Shown here in pieces: positions 33,761-46,600 of a DNA stretch of 63,904 nucleotides. The translations under genes were made by a program, and so were the position numbers. This DNA is from Dissophora ornata (lineage: Eukaryota; Mortierellomycota; Mortierellomycetes; Mortierellales; Mortierellaceae), in contig MU616658.1 in NCBI GenBank assembly GCA_025201705.1, forward strand, positions 1 to 63,904, read 5' to 3'. Under the pieces are notes generated by a model, which was not told the origin of the DNA, ran no database searches, and was given only the letters and a program-made list of their open reading frames with translations. The first letter of the stretch is position 1. Each line of letters begins with the position of its first letter.

Positions 33761-35756
33761 ATGAGCTATGTCAGGGTGAACGATTCGAGCGACAGTGAGG
33801 ACGACGTCGCGAACTCCTCTGTCACCAACGCTCCATCCGCCCCTACCACACCATCAGCTCACATTCGCCGGGTTGGGTCTGCAGCGGCTGCATCCTTGGC
33901 GTCATTAACGAGGACCAATGGCTCAAACGCTCACGAGTACAGTCCTGTGGGTGGCCATGTGGAGGAAGAAGATGCCCAGGAGGATAGTGCCAGGAACAGA
34001 GGAAATACTGGTCATGACAGGAGCGAGGCCCAGACGCAGAGCGAATCTGAAAATGACATTGAAATTCATGTTCGCTTTGGCGAGGGCCAGGATCTGAGTC
34101 TACGTGTCCCCAGAACAGACACTGTCGCTCAGTTGAAGGAGAAAGTATGGCGGTTTGTTCATGCCTCTCTGTTGATACAGAATCCGATCTTGTCAAAGCA
34201 GCCAGTAATGTACCAATAAGATCTGACCACGAGGCCATTTATTGCTGTAGGTCAAAGATGCGAGGCCGTCAATAGGCGACAAGTACTTGCGTTTAATCCA
34301 TGCGGGCAAGATCTTCTCAGACAACAAGACTTTGATCGAGTCCTTACCAAAGTCACTATTCACTCATGTCGAAGTGCCCCACCAACAGCAGCATCACCAA
34401 TCGCGACTCTCATCCTCGGTCGAGGCCGTTGAGGCTGCAGCCAACAACATTCTCGCAGGAATCTCATCTAGGACTAGTGGCGAAAAGTCAGCTATCAAGT
34501 CACATACATCACTCGGATCCATCTTGCCGACACATATCGGCTATTCATCATCTTACACCCCATCAGAAAACACGACGTCGACTAATACCACCACCAATTC
34601 GACGACTCCGCACCCACTCACAGCAGAGAACTCAAACCATGTCTCAATCGCGATGCCATCAGAATCAGGAACCGATGCTACCAGCGCCAACAAGAACAAG
34701 CATAACAATAACCACTCCTCGACAATTACGATACCCGTCCAAACTGGACCTATTTACTTTTTGTGCTCGCTATCGGACATCCCACCAACACAGCCATCGA
34801 GTGAAGCCAAGAAGGGGAAGGCTGTAGTAGCCGATACGCAGACGAGCAGGGACAGTGGCAGTAATGGCGGTAACACACGGAGAACTGGGCCAAGTCGGAC
34901 GCCACGGAGTCGGCGGTTGCCGACTGCTCATATACCTTCGCAATCAACTAGCGCAGCTGCGGCCATGGCGGGTGCGTCTTCGCCATTGACGTTGCCTGGG
35001 AGGAGTCATGGATCACGTAGCAGTAGTTCTAGGGCAGAAGAAGGCACGTCGCAAAGTAGTGGAATCCCAGAAGTACAGGAAGAAGACGATGCGGAAGACG
35101 GAGAGGGAGAAGAAGGAGAGGAAGATGAAGAGCTCTCGCCGATCATGACGGCACAGCCAACAGGGTTTGATCGTCTGCGAGAGGCAGGATTCAGTGAAGA
35201 TGAGATTCGATCTATCCGGCGACAGTTTCACGCTAGTCGGGGGACTGTGATGTCGACTGTAGGAGAGAACGGGATTGCGGTAGGACTGGATCAGGATGAG
35301 GATGCGAGTGCGAGGGCAAGGCGAATAGAAGAGGAGTGGATCGACCAGCACGGAGCCGAGACTCTTCCTGAAGGATGTAAGTGTTACAAGAGTGGTTACA
35401 GCGTATGCACAGAACCCCTTTCTCGAGAAATTGATCAACTCATTATTGCTATTTTTTATTCTTGTACCACTGTGCAGTGGAGGGGAGTTATGGCGAAATG
35501 GTATGGGGGCTGATGCTCGGGTTCTTTTTGGGGCTAATTACATTGTTCTGGTTCAAGGAGGCGACGTTCTCGAGGCGTCAGCAGATGGGTAAGTCATGTC
35601 AAGAACGGGACGTACTGCCCTGGGTAGCCATATCTCTTCAAATGTCTTACTTCTGGCCGTGTTCGTGTCTCTTTTGGACCCGTGGCGCAACGAATAGGGA
35701 TCATCGCGGGACTCATGATCAACGTCGGATTCGGTGTCCTGCACCTGTACTATTAG
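33761..35756 (+). CDS. DSC3: Dsc E3 ubiquitin ligase complex subunit 3 (DUF2407)
   Basis: Four exons: 33761-34144, 34251-35376, 35478-35588, 35698-35756, giving 559 residues. After an acidic, Ser-rich start comes a ubiquitin-like fold (residues about 105-170: EIHVRFGEGQDLSLRV, DKYLRLIHAGKIFSDNKTL). A long low-complexity insert follows, then the DUF2407 C-terminal part (GFDRLREAGFSEDEIRSIRR) and two membrane helices (MVWGLMLGFFLGLITLFW; IIAGLMINVGFGVLHLYY). In yeasts the Dsc complex is a Golgi/endosome ligase that degrades orphan membrane proteins and, in fission yeast, activates SREBP. Size and order match the family, except that the low-complexity insert is long. Confidence 0.85.
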
Positions 35757-36122
35757 CATGCAAACGCACGCATGCACTCCACTCTTCAAAAATAAACGCA
35801 GCAATGCTGCGCTGCACAACGAAATTGCTGTTCAAGAACAGGTCATGTGGCTTTGCGTTGCACACCATGATCAAATCGGCCGTTTTTTCATGTCCGCTCG
35901 GCTCCACCCATCGCCACCCTCTTTTTTTTCTTACTTTCATTCCTCTCCTGGCACTCTACATCTACATCTTCTCCCTCCCTCCCTCATCCCTCCATTACGC
36001 ATCGCGCTCCTGCTCTTCTATCCCATACAACTGTCAAAGGACAACGCGCATAGCCTTTTCTCCCCTCGTTTGCTCTTGCTGTTCCTCGCTGAACCAACCC
36101 CCCACACACACATACGCACACA

Positions 36123-37330
36123 ATGTCGACACCATCACGTCGTCGTCTGATGAAGGACTTCAAGCGTCTCCAGAGCGACCCCCCAGGCGGCATCTCTGGA
36201 GCGCCATGCTCGGATAATATCATGCTCTGGAATGCAGTCATCTTTGGACCAGGTATGTTGGAATGATTTCTAATGCCAGAATTCGAAGAAAAGAACAAAA
36301 AAAAAACAAAGAGCGACAACAGCAACAATAAATACGATGCACAGCCGAGAGTCGATGCAAAGCAAAGCAGGACGTTATTTTGTGTGTTCATAAGCGGTAA
36401 CCGCAGTCAGCAAAGGAAAACGCCTGTGTTTGATGAGAGGTTTTCAACACATTTTTTTCTTTTTTTTTGTATGAGTTGTCGACAACGAGTTGAGTTCATT
36501 TCACACGTTCGTTTGATTGGCTGTATTTGAACTTTTTTTACTTTTTTTCGCCTTTCTCTTTCGTGACCTCGGAGGAGGATACTGTTGATACAAAAAAGCA
36601 AAAAGGCTGGATGGGCGAACAATAGAAAGAAAATGAGAAACACTCCCCCTTTCCTCCTTTTGGCAGTCGTCGGACAGATGAATTTTTTTGCATTACGCAG
36701 AGGGGCTGTGCTTAGCACACCAAGAAAGTCTAGCCGCCTTTTTTTATATTATATTTTTTTTTGCGCAGGCTTATGCAATGTCAAAAGAGGCCAAAAAAAA
36801 AATGGAATTCTCTTATTCTTTGGGTCATTTTCTACATCCACAACTATGCGGCCACCCATCGCTTTGTAAACATTGTCTTTATCTTTTCCCTTACTCATTG
36901 GATATGGGAGGAGGCTTACTATACTGCTCACTTTATTTTTCTTTTCGATCTATTGGTTCCATGCTAACCTTTTCTGTTTTACCCTCTGTTCTTTTCCTCA
37001 TTAGGCGACACACCCTTTGAGGATGGCACGTTCAAGTTGCTGTTGCAGTTCGATGAGACGTACCCGAACAAACCACCAACCGTGAAGTTTGTGTCAAAGA
37101 TGTTCCACCCGAACGTGTACGCGAATGGAGAGCTGTGCCTGGATATCCTGCAGAACCGTTGGTCGCCAACATACGACGTGGCCGCAATCCTGACGTCGAT
37201 CCAGTCATTGTTGCATGACCCCAACCCGAACTCTCCCGCTAACGCTGAGGCTGCGAATCTGTACCGTGAGAACAGGAAGGAGTACACGCGTCGCGTTCGG
37301 GAGATTGTAGAAACTTCGTGGGAGTCGTAA
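36123..37330 (+). CDS. RAD6: Ubiquitin-conjugating enzyme E2 Rad6/Ubc2
   Basis: Two exons, 36123-36252 and 37005-37330, give 151 residues, the same size as Rad6 in other eukaryotes. The N-terminus [20 protein letters not shown] is diagnostic. The active-site cysteine lies in GELCLDIL (near residue 88), preceded by FHPNVYANG. There is no acidic tail, unlike budding yeast Rad6. The enzyme ubiquitinates PCNA (with Rad18) in DNA damage tolerance and histone H2B (with Bre1) in transcription. The only intron (36253-37004, 752 nt) is far longer than others here. Confidence 0.96.
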
Positions 37331-37894
37331 ACCACCCCCCTCCCCCTCTTCTCTCTCTCCCTGTGCGATTTCAGGCATTTATGACTGCCATATTGCAAGG
37401 AGTTTACGACAACAGCACAAAAACAATCATAACAAATGCGATCAACACACACACACACACACACGGATCTCAGTAATAAACGGCTGGATTCTAGAAAAAC
37501 TGGGAAGGAAGAGGGGGGGGGGGGTCGTTGAGGATATCCGCAGAAACCCTTCTCCCCACTTCTGGACAGAAATCTATTGTAGCTTGTTGTCAATTGTGAA
37601 TAATAATAAAACAAAATGAAAAAGCGTGTATTCCTCGGAACCCATGCCTGCATGATCTCCTGGCATTTTGGTCGGGACATGTCATCGTCGATTCTTGTCG
37701 ATCGTTTGCTGAGCGAGGCTTAAACGCATATGATCTCAGAAATTGCCTCTACGGGAATATGCGGACGAAATAGCTCTATCATGTCATGTATTTATTTTAT
37801 CATGTTGTTTTCGCAGTTTTCTGCTGCGGGGGTGGTCTATAGACGGAAGAAGGGAAACCATGAAATGGTGTCGATCCCACATAATATTATGATT
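37331..37894. other. Convergent 3' intergenic region
   Basis: It lies between the ends of RAD6 and the oxidase gene, so it holds two 3' UTRs. It contains an (AC)n run at 37446-37465 and a run of 12 G at 37513-37524. Nothing coding is seen. Confidence 0.6.
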
Positions 37895-40117
37895 TTAGTT
37901 CAAAATGAAGTGCAGAGCCTTGGAAGGAACACCGTTGTTCAAGAGATGAATATAGTGAGGTCCTGGAGGCATCAGGTTGGCGTTTGGCGGCATCGCAACA
38001 GTGTAGGTGATCTGGGTTCCCATTTCGCTGACCTTTGTCGCCACCAATTGCGTCATCCTCTGCGACATGTGTGTGCTGTGCGTCACGAACCCACGGTGGC
38101 CCAACATGAAGGTGATCTCGGGCGCATAGCGATCCGTTGCCTTCACATCCACAACAACCTCGATGTTCTGGTCATACGTCAACTTTTCCGGGATCGCGCT
38201 CATGATCTCGGGTCTTGGCAAATCCGTTGTCAAATAAGGAGGCGTAAAGATCTCGACGCGGTACTCGGTTGGGAAGGGTACGTTCTCGTATCGGACCTCC
38301 GAGTTTTGGTTCGATCCCGCCACCCAGACCGTGCCGTCCGGCAACATTGTCGCAACCGAATGGTACAACCTGGCAATGTTACTGGGGGCCCATTCCGTGA
38401 ATCGTTCGCCCAGCGGTGCTGCAGGGTCATAGACCACAGGCGTATAAGCCGGGTTCGACGAACGCAAGAATCCTGCATATCCAAGCTGAGCTCCGTTCAA
38501 GAGCATGATCTTGCCATCGGCCAAGATGATTGCATCTGACATCAATCTTGGCGTTGGCATCTGGTCCATTTCCCATTGAGGGTCATCCGCATGCAAGTTG
38601 ATACGTCCGCACGACTGCAGCGCATTAGCCCGTGTCGACATTGCCTCCGCACCTCCACAGACCAAAATCTCGTGTGCATAATTCTTTGCAGGATCCAGCG
38701 GCAGCAGCACATGCGAGCCTGTCAACGGGTATGAGCGAGGTCCACCAGGGATATCCGGGAGACGCTTGACCTCCTGCTGAGCCTTGAAGTCATAGATCAC
38801 AGATTTCTGGTTCGCAAAGATGTAGAGATTTCCGTCGGGGAGAGAATAGACATTAGGGTAAAGGTTATTTGGCATAGCGTCGACCATGAACTGCATGAAC
38901 ACGGCCTTGTAGTCCAAGGGCTTTGGGTAGGGCTCCCAGGTGGGATTATTGGTTGCCAATCGGTTAATCGCCAGCGATTCGTTACTTCCTCCGAGAATGA
39001 ACAGGTCTCCGGTGGGCAATGTTGTGACCGAGACATACCAACGGTTGACAGTCAACTGCCAAGCGGGATCGACAGGGTTCTCAATCCATTCGCACGAGCC
39101 GTCATCGCAAGGCTCCCACATGCGGATTGACTGGAAGCCCTTGTCAGTCGAGAATGAGTGCGTCAACTATGAATAGACAGGTTGCGGCAATGTTAGCGTA
39201 CTGGAGCATGGGAGTGATTACAGTACCAATCATGCAGTAGATAAACAAACCAAACAAAAAAAAAGAATGACAATGGCAGAAAGGGACATACTCGTGCTTC
39301 AGCGCCTCCTGCGGAGATCAAGGTGCCATTGGGGAGGAACCCACCTCCAGTGCAGAACGTGTTTGTAGCAACCTCCATCATACGGTATTCGTTCGTCTCG
39401 ATATCGTATTCGACTGTATGAGCAGCCTTGCCGCTTGGCAGTCTTGCAGGATTGTTCTCGGCCTTATCAATGATGAGCATCTTCGTTGGTGTAACCAGAG
39501 CAATATGCTGAGCCGACACGCCCGTATGGCCGACGATCTTGAACGAACCCTTGGGCAAATTCGGCACGGGCCTAGGCGTACCATTTCCCGCGGGGGGTGT
39601 TACTCCATACGAGTACCGCTGGCAGGCACCGTTAAAACTGGCAGAGGCGTCGCAGCCGTCGCCACAAGCCAGGACAGAGTTTCCGCAGTGGCCGTGCTAC
39701 AGAACAGACAGGCAAACAACAATATATACAAGTATAAGAAACGGGTCGTACGTAGCCGTTAGCGTAATTGTGAATATGTAAAGGGATATTAGAACGAGGT
39801 GGTTGGACATTCAAAATTGCACAAATTTGGGAAGGGGGGGACTCGACGCCACAGGTACAGCACAATATTAAAGTGAAACCCTTGCATCCGCATTGCGACT
39901 CGCTGAGGGCCAGGATGAAGAAGGAGGAGGAGACACAAACAAGAGGGAGGATGGGGCTCGATGGGAGGAAGTGGTGTCTTACAGGACTGCAGCATGGGGT
40001 TTCCAAGGGACAGGCAACGCCATTGTTGTATTTGCAGGCAGCGGCAGCATCTGCTGTCCAGTCCATCAACAGCAGGGACGCTGCCAGCAAGAGGCCGATC
40101 TTGCGGACAAAGACCAT
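37895..40117 (-). CDS. Secreted copper radical oxidase, glyoxal-oxidase-like
   Basis: Three exons: 39983-40117, 39292-39696, 37895-39166, giving 603 residues. A signal peptide (about 1-27) precedes a Cys-rich module (CPLETPCC, HGHCGN, CGDGC). The rest is the glyoxal oxidase N-terminal kelch-like propeller plus DUF1929. All copper and radical residues of the family can be matched: Cys in NTFCTGGG (near 160), Tyr in NRWYVS (near 222), Tyr-His in ARLYHS (near 449) and His in FVTHSTHMSQR (near 541). Such enzymes oxidise small aldehydes or alcohols with O2, releasing H2O2 outside the cell. The actual substrate cannot be read from sequence. A TATA box lies about 430 bases upstream. Confidence 0.9.
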
Positions 40118-41133
40118 GATGCGTAATTAGGGATTAAGATCAAGAAACGTAGCAAGTAGAAATGGGATGCAATGTATGGAATTCGATGAATGTTTGCAAA
40201 ACGTGGCAAATGTGTGTGTATGGTGAGGATGAGGATGAGTGTGATGAGGGAGAGTGAAGAGAAGGACTTCGTAAGGATCGGTGTCGGGTGGCTGGGAGCA
40301 CGGAAGGGCGGAGAAAGAAGATGCAAAGAGTGGAGCAAGGATGCAAGGAGCGGAGGAGAGTAGAGGAAGAATATGTCCGGTTGACAAAGCTAACATCAAG
40401 AAAAGGACCCAGGCCATCAGCTCTCCGCGGCTCTCTTCGCGTGAGACTGTAGAGCTTCATCTCTGGACCAAAGAACCATTCTCTTCGTACGACACAAACG
40501 TAGCCCGCAATCTAAAAATAGGCAGGCATACCTAGACATCCTATTCTTTTTATATCCCCTCCCTGGCTTCCCCTGGCGCTGTTGCCAGTAGCACGTCGTG
40601 GATCGGCGATGTTGACTAGCAAACCCGGGGAATGAGGATGAGCCTTTGACGAGTTGACTCAGTTGCGGGTTCTTAACCAGTACATCTCTTCTCATCAGGG
40701 AGAATATCTATTCCGCCCAAGGTGTGCATCCTCGTCAACGTGTGTTGTGTGGGTAGAAAGCATGAGTGCAAAGAGTCACACGCAACAGCAATATCAGTGT
40801 GGACAAGAATGCGATAAAAGGAGCACTTTCACCCCAGTAGTCCTCGTATTCACCAACAGGGTGCGTTTCGAATTTGGTGGCGAGTGCTGAGCAATGCACC
40901 AGTGCCTTTGGACACACTATCAACCCACCGAGAGTTAGATTATCTCAGCATCAAGAAACGATAATTTTGTTTTTTAAATGTTTTTATTTATGTGAAGTTG
41001 ATATACAAACAAAGGCAAGTAACCACCGGTTACTTTACTCGTTATTTCATGCTTTTTTAAGGGGGAAAAAAAAGTCTGTGGGGGTGTAGGATGCGGGGTG
41101 TGGATGTGGGAGATGTTCTTTTGTCTTTACAAA
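40118..41133. other. Intergenic region, promoter of the oxidase gene
   Basis: About 1 kb between the oxidase start and the end of acetyl-CoA synthetase. The only element supported is the minus-strand TATA box annotated separately. The near 300 bases are pyrimidine-rich on the oxidase strand. Confidence 0.5.
40547..40554 (-). promoter_or_regulatory. TATA box of the copper radical oxidase gene
   Basis: TATAAAAA on the minus strand, about 430 bases before the ATG at 40117. The distance implies a long leader or an unspliced leader intron. Confidence 0.45.
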
Positions 41134-43699
41134 TTACGAGCTAGCAACCTTGGCAATCAAGACCTCGACGACACTGGGGTCAGCCAAGGTAGAGATATCG
41201 CCAAGCGAGTCGGACTCGCCGGCAACGATCTTGCGCAAGATACGGCGCATCAACTTGCCAGAGCGGGTCTTGGGCAGATCATCGACCAAGTAGATCTTCT
41301 TGGGTGAAGCAAAGGGTCCAATGACCTTGCGCACCTGGAGCACCAACTCCTTGCTGAGATCTGTCGAGTGGTGAGACACACCAGGCTTCAAGCACACGAA
41401 CGCGTGGATGCACTGGCCAGTAACATCGTCAGTAGCGCCGATGACAGCGGTCTCGGCCACGCAGCTGTGCATGATCAGAGCAGACTCAATCTCGGCAGTC
41501 GACAGACGATGTCCTGAAACGTTGATGACATCATCGACACGGCCACGAATCCAAATGTATCCATCCTTGTCGCGGCTGGCGCCATCGCCGGTAAAGTAGT
41601 ATCCGGGGTAGGGCTTCAGATAAGTCTCCAAGTAGCGCTGGTGGTTGTTGTAGACAGTGCGGGCAACTGAAGGCCAGGCCTTCTTAACAGCCAACACTCC
41701 GGTGACGTCATTGCCGACAAGTTCCTTGCCAGTGACGGGATCCAGGATGGCAATGTCGATACCAAAGAAAGGAACGGTGGCTGAGCCGGGCTTGGTGGCA
41801 ATGGCTCCGGGCAGAGGAGTGACAATGTGCGATCCAGTCTCGGTCTGCCAGTAAGTATCCACGATGGCGCAGCGGCCTTTGCCGACCTTGTCGTTGTACC
41901 AGTGCCAGGCCTCGGGGTTGATGGGTTCTCCAACAGATCCGAGGACACGGAGGCTGGAGAGGTCGTGACCCTCAACCCAGCTATCGCCCAAGCGACGAAG
42001 GGCGCGGATGGCAGTAGGGGCAGTGTAGAACTGGGTGACCTTGTGCTTGGCGATCAACTCCCAGTAGCGAGCGGGGGTGGGGTATGTTGGGATCGACTCG
42101 AACAAGACGGTGGTTGCGCCCAGAGTCAGAGGTCCATAGACAATGTAAGAGTGTCCGGTGATCCAGCCGACATCAGCCATGCAGGCAAAGATATCGCCGG
42201 GATGGTAGTCAAAGACATACTTGACGGTCGAGGCGGCGCCCAAGAGGTAGCCGGCAGTGGTGTGCATAACTCCTTTGGGGGCACCAGTCGATCCGGAGGT
42301 GTAGAGGAGGAACAGGGGGTCTTCAGAGTTCATGGGCTCGGAAGTGAGGTAGTTCATGCGCTTTGAGGTCTCCTCGTTCCACCAGAAATCACGGCCCGCG
42401 GTCATGGGGACGTCAGCGCCAGTGCGCTGGCAGACAATGACAGTCTCGACCGTGGGGCAGGACTTCAAGGCCTCGTCGACAATGCGCTTGGTCTCGACGT
42501 TCTTGCCGCCACGCTTGCCCTGATCAGAGGTCAGGAGGATGCGGCAGGCAGCGTCCTGGACACGGTCGCGGAGGGCCTCGGCCGAGAAGCCGGCAAAGAT
42601 GACAGAGTGGACGGCACCGATACGAGCACAGGCCAGGAAGGCAACGATGGCCTCGGGGATCATGGGCATGTAGATGGCAACGGTGTCGCCCTTGCGGACA
42701 CCACGGGCACGAAGGGCTCCGGCCAGCTGGCAGACCTGGCGGAGCAATTCACCGTATGTGATGTTCTCGGACTGGTTGGGCTCATCGGCCTCGTAAATAA
42801 TGGCAATCTGTCGGATCCGAACGAACGTAAACAACAGACGGCAAGGGGGGTCAGATCGTGATCGCAATTGAGAGCAGAAAATGTTTCGCTTGCTGTTGTG
42901 CCTTTTCTCGCAATTACCTTATCGGGAGTGGCCAGGGCATGGCGATCAACGCAGTTGTAGGAGGCGTTCAATTCGCCCCCGATGAACCAGGCAGTGTCGC
43001 CAGCATCGAGTCCGCCATGTTTGACGGTGTGGAAGGGCTTGGACCACGAGAGGAGGTCGGTGGCGAGCTATTCGTTTGTTGAGAAGAATAAAGCCACGGT
43101 TAGCGTCACGGATAAGAATAAAAGTGGCTCGGATGGGGCACAGCGAAGCCTAGCATTCGACCAGGCACCAGGAACCCAATGGGAAGAGCCGATTGATAAG
43201 AACGTTTCGGTAAAATTCATGGGGGGAAATTTTCCACTCGAAACTCTTTTCCATCCCAGCGCCTGTTCACATCGGCAAACCACATCCCTCCTTCTCCTCC
43301 TCTGCGAGAGCCAGGTTCTCAGCTTGCGAACAGCGGAGAGGGAGGAGGGGGGTATAGAAAGTCAAGGACAGCCTCTGGCCATTATCGAAATGACATCAGT
43401 CACTTTCCAGTTCGGCCCAAAAGCACTGTACAGCTGCTAGTTTGTCCTCCAAAACGCTGGCTCGGATGCTTTGGAATGATCGGCAGCACGAAATGCCAGG
43501 CTCTGTGTTTACATCAACAATCGGCCGTGAGAAATAAGGCGGACGAAGAATTTACCTTGCCAAAGAACTCGTTAGGGTTCTCGATACTCTGGCGATGGAG
43601 CTCCTTGTACTCCTCATAGGACTTGACATAGGGCTCGGGGCACTGCTTTGTGTCGAGGAGACGAGCGGGGACAGGGAAGAGGGTATCTTCAGCGGACAT
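41134..43699 (-). CDS. ACS1: Acetyl-CoA synthetase (AMP-forming)
   Basis: Three exons: 43556-43699, 42918-43067, 41134-42807, giving 655 residues, as usual for Acs. The enzyme makes acetyl-CoA from acetate, ATP and CoA through acetyl-AMP, mainly in cytosol. Motifs in order are [17 protein letters not shown] near 77, the AMP-binding loop [11 protein letters not shown] near 267, YWQTETGSH near 417, a [14 protein letters not shown] hinge, and [13 protein letters not shown] near 613, whose Lys is the catalytic, acetylation-controlled residue. The C-terminus (KVASS) is not a peroxisomal signal. The second exon joins in phase at both ends. A leader intron (43736-43888) and TATA box are visible upstream. 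Confidence 0.96.
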
Positions 43700-46600
43700 T
43701 TTAGGATTGTAGTAGTGGGGGTGGTAGTGCTTGATCTAATCGACACGATGATAAAAGGAGAGGTATTAGCGCGATGAACGGTCCCTAAATGATGGCGGTG
43801 GCCACGGCTTTCAAGGCTTGGACACTGCTCGGGGTGGTTATGGTTCGCAGTGCGCTCATTGCGGTTGCTCATTCGCGGCGTGACTTACGGATGGCGTTTG
43901 TTCGGAGATGAGTTGCGGTGACAAAGGACACAGTGGGACACAAGAGATATACAGAAATAAGAAGAGGGGGGAGTTGCAAGGAAAGAGAGAGAATCAATGG
44001 GGAGACAAGGACGAGAAGAAAAAGAGAGCGAGAGTGGGGAGGGAGAGCTGGGTTCGAAGGAAAAGAAAAGTGCGGTGGGGCAGCCGGGGACCGACGTTTT
44101 ATAGGCGAGCGAGAGATCGAAGGGATCCACTGAATACAGTAGCAGCCTGTCATTCAATGCACCCAATGGCTTCTGCGTGTCTCACAGCAAATATCGCTGT
44201 TGCTGCCCCCCTGCACGCGCGGCCGCAGAATGAATGAATACAATACAATACCCCGAATCAATCGAGAACCTTGTTCCCCTGGACCATGACTCTGCGCTGC
44301 TGTTCGTCGCTCCCTCTTGCCAGTTCCTCCGTGGAAGCGTGGAGTACATCCTCCCTTCCACTGCCGCACTTCATGTGTCTGTCTGGATGTCTGCGTTTGC
44401 AGCCACCGCTCCATCGACCGATCTACACGCCCCCCCTTGCCTTGGGCTGGCAGGCAGCAAGCACCCAAGCGAAATGCCTCTTTCCCCACACCGGCCGTCT
44501 CACTCGGACACCGACTCCGTCTTCGGTATCAACATGGCTACCACACGACCTGACCGTCCCGAATTTTTTATCTTTCCGGGGATCGTTTTGATCGTCGTCC
44601 ATGAGCCGTCGCGGAGCAAATAACCTTGCCTCCTTGTAACCATCGCATGAAGCACCGGAACAACGACCTCAAGTAAGCCTTGGCATGACCACTTGGATCC
44701 TTTAATCTTAATTTTCTTTCTCTCGGACTATTCTAACTATTCATTCGATATATATTCGACCACGAGATTGAACTGTGGCATGGGTGATGTTTCTGGCTGG
44801 AATCAAATAAAATAAAATATTTATTACTCGCACAAATCCTCTGTACTTCCTAATCGTTGCGGTATGCGGTGGCACCCGCAATGGCGACAACAAATAACGA
44901 CAACAATGGTCTGCCGTAAAGGGCGGGATCAGTACACGCAATGCTACTCATCCCCAAGTAAAAGTAAAAGGAGAGAAATAAAAATAAAAAAAGTCATGGT
45001 GTGGCTCTGGTCCGCTTACGGCCGGGCCGGATAAAAAGGTGGACACGGTCCAATGATGTCGCTGAACAGCAACTTGGAAGTGAGGGATTTGTCTGCTGAA
45101 TCTCTGCTTCTTTCGGCAAGCAGCCCTGGAACCGAATGTCGGATCTTGCTTCCTCTCTCAGATCACACATCCCCCTGCATCCATTTTGCACCCTTCGGTT
45201 CTGCTTTACACTTGTACTCACTCATTCTTGTTGTTGCGCACTCGTATGCGCCCTGTCGCTTACTTTCTGTTCATGCTGACGCAATTGTCAATCTACTTGT
45301 CCCTATCGACAAGCAAGATGGCGGACAGCTGAATGGTGATGTACTCCCTCTGCCACGTATTTTGGGTGGATCTCTGTCCCACCACAACGCACGCAACGAG
45401 GCGAGATTTTATTATTTGTTTGGTACCGCCAACTGGCAGTGCCCCTTATCTAAACTTTGATCTTCCGAGGCTCTTGCCTGCATTATCAGTCCCCACAAAG
45501 CTACCGATTTTTTTTCCGTGGTCCCATTGATCACTCACACCTGTGGATGGTCGCTTGCCAGTGTACTGTAGTTGTATCTCTCCATAAGAAAAACACCGGA
45601 GAGAAGATAGTGTGCACGCCGTAAAGCAATAGTGAGAATAGCGTGGTATACATCTGATTCGCAAGAGCATTGCAGTGCCATAAAATAAAAGAGTTGTGGG
45701 TGCAGTAAACAAGTCTAGCTGTTTCACCCAACAAGGATGTGTAGTGTGTGGAGAGAAGAGTGACGAAGAGCTTCACTGTGGATGTCCACGCAACTCCACA
45801 CATCTCCATCTCTTGGACATGAACCCAAAATTATTCCTAGCCCTATTGGCTCTTGATGCTCACTCGCGAATACGCAAGCCCTGCATCTGCGTGGATCAGC
45901 TCCGCCGCATACTTGCACATGGCTAACCACGAACGAAAATCCGGACCAGCAAAAATAGCGCCAGAATGTTCTGCCTCCAACAATATCTGCGTTGGGGAGT
46001 GGAGGCTTTTATTTTGCCATCTGCGTTTTGATTGGGGCACAGCGAATGAATCCTACGCCACAGCTGCACCAGTCAACTAGTCGGAGACAGGAAGAAGAGT
46101 TGATCCTACATCTACCAACTGGCTACCGAGGAGACACTGTAACAAACATTTCCCGTGTGACGACAGCTCGACTACATCGGGCACCTTGTCCCCGAACGTG
46201 CCCGTCTCCAATAGGTGGCCAGAGATCACGCTGTCACGCTGCCACACTGCCAGCCAGAACAGCCCGACGAGAATAGAATGTCGTCTTCATTCTTTGCCCA
46301 TGGATACAGTTGAAACAACACCACCTATTGCGTGTGGAGTAAGAAACGTTCATTCAATGGCATTCATTTCTTACCGCATCATCGCTGCTTGCGTGTCCAG
46401 GTCTCAGTCTTGTAGAGCAAAACAAACAATAAAGATAGACCCATGATGTCCACGGAAGGAAGAGATGCTCGTTTTCTGCGTCTTGCAGCGCTAAAATGAC
46501 CCCATTGCCGTTTTGTCGCAAACTCTCGTCGTTTTGATTGGCGATGGATGGCTGTTGAGGAGGAGAGAGAGAGTTCATATCTTGCAGAAAACAAACGACT

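Noticed and set aside
36979..37680. Long minus-strand ORF opposite RAD6
   Set aside because: It lies antisense to the Rad6 exon and its 3' UTR, where the plus strand has a clear conserved protein. Its translation is low-complexity where it leaves the gene.
44154..44623. Overlapping ORFs of 100-130 codons on both strands near 44.2-44.6 kb
   Set aside because: Both strands are open at once, the composition looks random, there is no domain, and no exon chain extends them.
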